A DNA stretch of 64,000 bases from Flavobacterium gyeonganense (GTDB lineage: Bacteria > Bacteroidota > Bacteroidia > Flavobacteriales > Flavobacteriaceae), in assembly GCF_029625295.1 (NCBI RefSeq), contig NZ_CP121112.1, forward strand, positions 1,984,001-2,048,000, in the 5' to 3' direction. This document shows, piece by piece, positions 61,910 to 64,000 of this stretch. Made by a program: the position numbers and the translations under genes. How positions within the stretch are numbered: position 1 is the first letter of the stretch; the number at the start of each line of letters is the position of its first letter. The notes under the pieces were generated by a model. That model did no database searches and was not told the DNA's origin. It saw only the letters and a list, made by a program, of their open reading frames with translations.

Positions 61910-62656
61910 TTAAATCTGTTTATACTCATTAACTCCTTCTTTTACTGATTTTTCAGTAATCACCATCAATTCTTCAAATTTATAATCTTTTACAGCCATC
62001 GCCTGATGAACAGTAAAAGTAAGATGGTTTCCTAAACCTACCGGAAACATTCCGTAACGGACCATTTTCCATGAATTATTAATACTAACCGGCACTACAT
62101 ACGCAGAAGGCGCATATTTACATAAAATTTTTAAGCCGCTTTGCGCAAATTCTTTAGGTTTTCCGGTTTTGCTGCGCGTTCCTTCAGGAAAAATGACAGC
62201 AGATCTGGTATTCTTTTCGATATATTCTGACAAGCCTTTGATTACAGGAATCGCTTGTTTAGGGTCTTTACGGTCAATTAGCACTGATCCTCCATGTTTC
62301 AAATTGAAAGAAACACTCGGTATTCCGCTGCCTAACTCTTTCTTACTTACAAATTTACAATGAAAACGTCTAAAGTACCAAATCATTGCCACGATATCAT
62401 ACATACTTTGGTGATTGGCTACAAAAATAATCGGAACACCTTTCGGTATTGTATCTACACCGGTAACTTTATAAGTCGTTCCTACAAGCCTGGTACAGCT
62501 TAAAAGACCTAAATTTAAGTAATCAACACTTTTTTTATGAGCCTGATAACCAAAAAGATTAAGGCAAATCCATTGTATCGGATGAAAAATCACCAAACAC
62601 AATCCAAAACATAAATAATAAATTACGGAGATTGGATATGAAATTATCTTTTGCAT
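61910..62656 (-). CDS. plsC: Lysophospholipid/1-acylglycerol-3-phosphate acyltransferase
   Basis: The 248-residue protein has an N-terminal TM and PlsC motifs: VANHQSMYDIVAMI (HX4D), FVSKKELGSGIP, and VIFPEGTRSKTGK. It acylates lysophosphatidate to phosphatidate in the inner membrane. It is followed by the desaturase gene, consistent with membrane lipid synthesis. PlsC paralogues occur, so which substrate it prefers is uncertain. Confidence 0.88.
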   Translation of the reverse strand: MQKIISYPISVIYYLCFGLCLVIFHPIQWICLNLFGYQAHKKSVDYLNLGLLSCTRLVGTTYKVTGVDTIPKGVPIIFVANHQSMYDIVAMIWYFRRFHCKFVSKKELGSGIPSVSFNLKHGGSVLIDRKDPKQAIPVIKGLSEYIEKNTRSAVIFPEGTRSKTGKPKEFAQSGLKILCKYAPSAYVVPVSINNSWKMVRYGMFPVGLGNHLTFTVHQAMAVKDYKFEELMVITEKSVKEGVNEYKQI

Positions 62657-62780
62657 GCTTAAAAATTAAACGCCAAAAGTAGTAAATATATTTTTAGCGG
62701 TATAAAATTTGAAAACAATAACCGCTTTTATGGTTTAATTGTACCTTTGTGCCTCAAATTGCAAATTTTTTCTGAATTAA

Positions 62781-63185
62781 ATGAACTTCACCTATCCTAA
62801 AAATGAACGCTTAAAGAGTAAAACCACCATTGGATTACTGTTTTCTGAAGGTAAATCGGTTTCAAAATATCCGTTGCGTTTGGTTTACTGTCAGGCGGAT
62901 GAAAATTCAGAAGAAAAAATCAAAATTGGAGTATCGGTTTCTAAAAAATATTTCAAAAAAGCCGTAGATCGCAATTACTTTAAAAGGGTTTTAAGAGAAA
63001 CATATCGATTGAATAAAAATTTGCTTTTAGAGAATGTTCAAGAACCTTATTCATTGATGTTTTTCTATCAGACGAAAGACAAGTTATCTTACGAAGAAAT
63101 CAATATCAAAACAGTTCAGTTGTTTGAGAAATTTCTGCAGCAGGTTAATAAAATTCAGGATTTGGATAAAAAATCAGAATTATAA
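62781..63185 (+). CDS. rnpA: Ribonuclease P protein component
   Basis: The 134-residue basic protein has the RnpA pattern: NERLKSKTTIGLLFSEGKS, KIGVSVSKKYFKKAVDRNYFKRVLRETYRLNK (RNR-like signature as DRNYFKR) and a terminal helix. It binds the RNase P RNA for tRNA 5' processing. The -7 like tacctttg at 62742-62749 is 32 bp before the start. It is followed by an S41 protease gene, a common flavobacterial order. Confidence 0.92.
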   Translation: MNFTYPKNERLKSKTTIGLLFSEGKSVSKYPLRLVYCQADENSEEKIKIGVSVSKKYFKKAVDRNYFKRVLRETYRLNKNLLLENVQEPYSLMFFYQTKDKLSYEEINIKTVQLFEKFLQQVNKIQDLDKKSEL

Positions 63186-63293
63186 ACCTTGTCATCAACA
63201 TCTTTGAATTGAGCTGCTTAGAATCATTCATACAAGTCTCCTTAATTAATGTTTTTATTCTTATTTTAGTACACTATAATTTAATTCACAATT

Positions 63294-64000
63294 ATGCACC
63301 CTTATTTCAAAAAGAAATTCATCATAACAGCCGCTGCAGCAGGATTTTTATTTATTGGAACCAGTTTCAAAGAAGACTTTTTTGAAATTGCCAAACAAAT
63401 AGAAATTTTCACGACCTTATTTAAAGCCGTTAATACCAATTATGTCGATGAAACCAATCCGGGTGACCTGATGGACAAGGGTATTAAAAGCATGCTGGGA
63501 AGTTTAGATCCTTACACCGTTTATTTTAATGAACAGGATGTTGTTAATTTTAAAATCAACAATACTGGTGAATATACAGGGATTGGTGCAATGATTGCCC
63601 GTAAGAAAGACCGTTTAATTGTTCGCGAACCTTATAAAAATTATCCGGCAGATAAAGCCGGGTTAAAAGCAGGCGACGAAATTATTCAGATTGGCGATGT
63701 TTTGATTGCTGATTTTAAGGATGACGCTTCACAATTGCTGAAAGGAACAAAAAATACTAAAATCAAAATAAAATACCTGCGTCAGGGAAAAACGTATACT
63801 ACAGACCTTGTTTTGGATGAAGTTGATATTAAATCAGTTCCGTTTTATGGAAAAATTGATGATAAAACCGGGTATATTGTTTTGGCACATTTTAGCAGAA
63901 AAGCAGCGTTTGAAGTAAAAGAAGCTCTTGAAAAACTTAAAAGTGACGGCGCTACACAGATTGTATTGGACTTAAGAGGAAATCCTGGCGGACTATTAAA
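63294..64000 (+). CDS. S41-family C-terminal processing peptidase (3' end outside window)
   Basis: The frame opens at ATG 63294 with a signal-like N-terminus (MHPYFKKKFIITAAAAGFLF) and stays open to the right edge, 235 residues. It contains NTGEYTGIGAMIARKKDRLIV and a PDZ domain (PADKAGLKAGDEIIQIGDVLI), then the start of the protease core (TGYIVLAHF, LDLRGNPGGLL). The catalytic Ser-Lys lie beyond the window. It processes periplasmic proteins. Confidence 0.88.
   Translation, partial: MHPYFKKKFIITAAAAGFLFIGTSFKEDFFEIAKQIEIFTTLFKAVNTNYVDETNPGDLMDKGIKSMLGSLDPYTVYFNEQDVVNFKINNTGEYTGIGAMIARKKDRLIVREPYKNYPADKAGLKAGDEIIQIGDVLIADFKDDASQLLKGTKNTKIKIKYLRQGKTYTTDLVLDEVDIKSVPFYGKIDDKTGYIVLAHFSRKAAFEVKEALEKLKSDGATQIVLDLRGNPGGLL

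Noticed and set aside
1..64000. tRNA, rRNA or CRISPR array
   Set aside because: Scanning the gaps, I found no cloverleaf with CCA-type end, no rRNA-like block and no regular spaced repeats. I cannot exclude a tRNA missed by eye.

Overview
The window is AT-rich chromosomal DNA from a gliding member of the Bacteroidota, most likely a Flavobacterium. The evidence is the gene for gliding lipoprotein GldH in the RicT-GldH-PBP1A order, lycopene cyclase, TonB-dependent receptors, many lipoproteins with an L-x-x-C lipobox, TAnnTTTG-like promoter words in place of strong Shine-Dalgarno sites, and intergenic palindromes of flavobacterial type. I see no rRNA, tRNA, CRISPR array, prophage or plasmid functions. 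The only mobile element is a decayed REP-associated transposase.

Layout. 0-11 kb: the end of an M28 peptidase, a rhodanese facing a MetR-like LysR regulator, then a DNA-repair-flavoured run (MGMT ogt, a tiny L7/L12-C-domain-like protein, a frameshifted PolB-type exonuclease, an AlkZ-superfamily winged-helix protein), an S9 peptidase and a Gate-domain transporter-like protein. 11-20 kb: class I fumarase, succinyl-CoA:3-ketoacid CoA transferase scoAB (scoB frameshifted), and the pbp1A-gldH-ricT unit (ricT frameshifted). 20-24 kb: two ankyrin-repeat genes (the first frameshifted) and two lipoproteins. 24-28 kb: the tRNA ho5U34 pair TrhP (nonsense codon) with a coupled ferredoxin, and TrhO (frameshifted) carrying a C-terminal domain copied from the TrhP type, then a bacilliredoxin. 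28-37 kb: a metal and thiol region with crtY, a secreted thioredoxin-like protein, a TonB receptor, a TrxR/GliT-like oxidoreductase and MerC, facing a Fur/Zur regulator across two GCAA-N5-TTGC operators, then an NRAMP-UspA fusion and an MntR regulator.

37-54 kb is a heme supercluster: hemJ and hemH on the minus strand, an AraC regulator, a globin-like lipoprotein, hemACDE, hemF, and hemB (Mg-type) with a c-type cytochrome lipoprotein. All steps from glutamyl-tRNA to heme are present except hemL. 54-64 kb holds an M13 peptidase, SCO, feoA-feoB with a 40-residue Cys-rich partner, an HD hydrolase, acyl-ACP desaturase, PlsC-type acyltransferase, rnpA and the start of an S41 protease.

Two themes stand out. 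First, five conserved genes between 5.4 and 26.7 kb each carry a one-base indel in an A/T homopolymer, and a sixth has a nonsense codon. This looks like uncorrected sequencing error or a decaying stretch, and the 27-64 kb part shows no such damage outside the transposase. Second, intergenic gaps are filled with palindromic elements: REP pairs bracketing the transposase, two probable copies of a flavobacterial structured-RNA-like repeat, and palindromes built of iterated short words.
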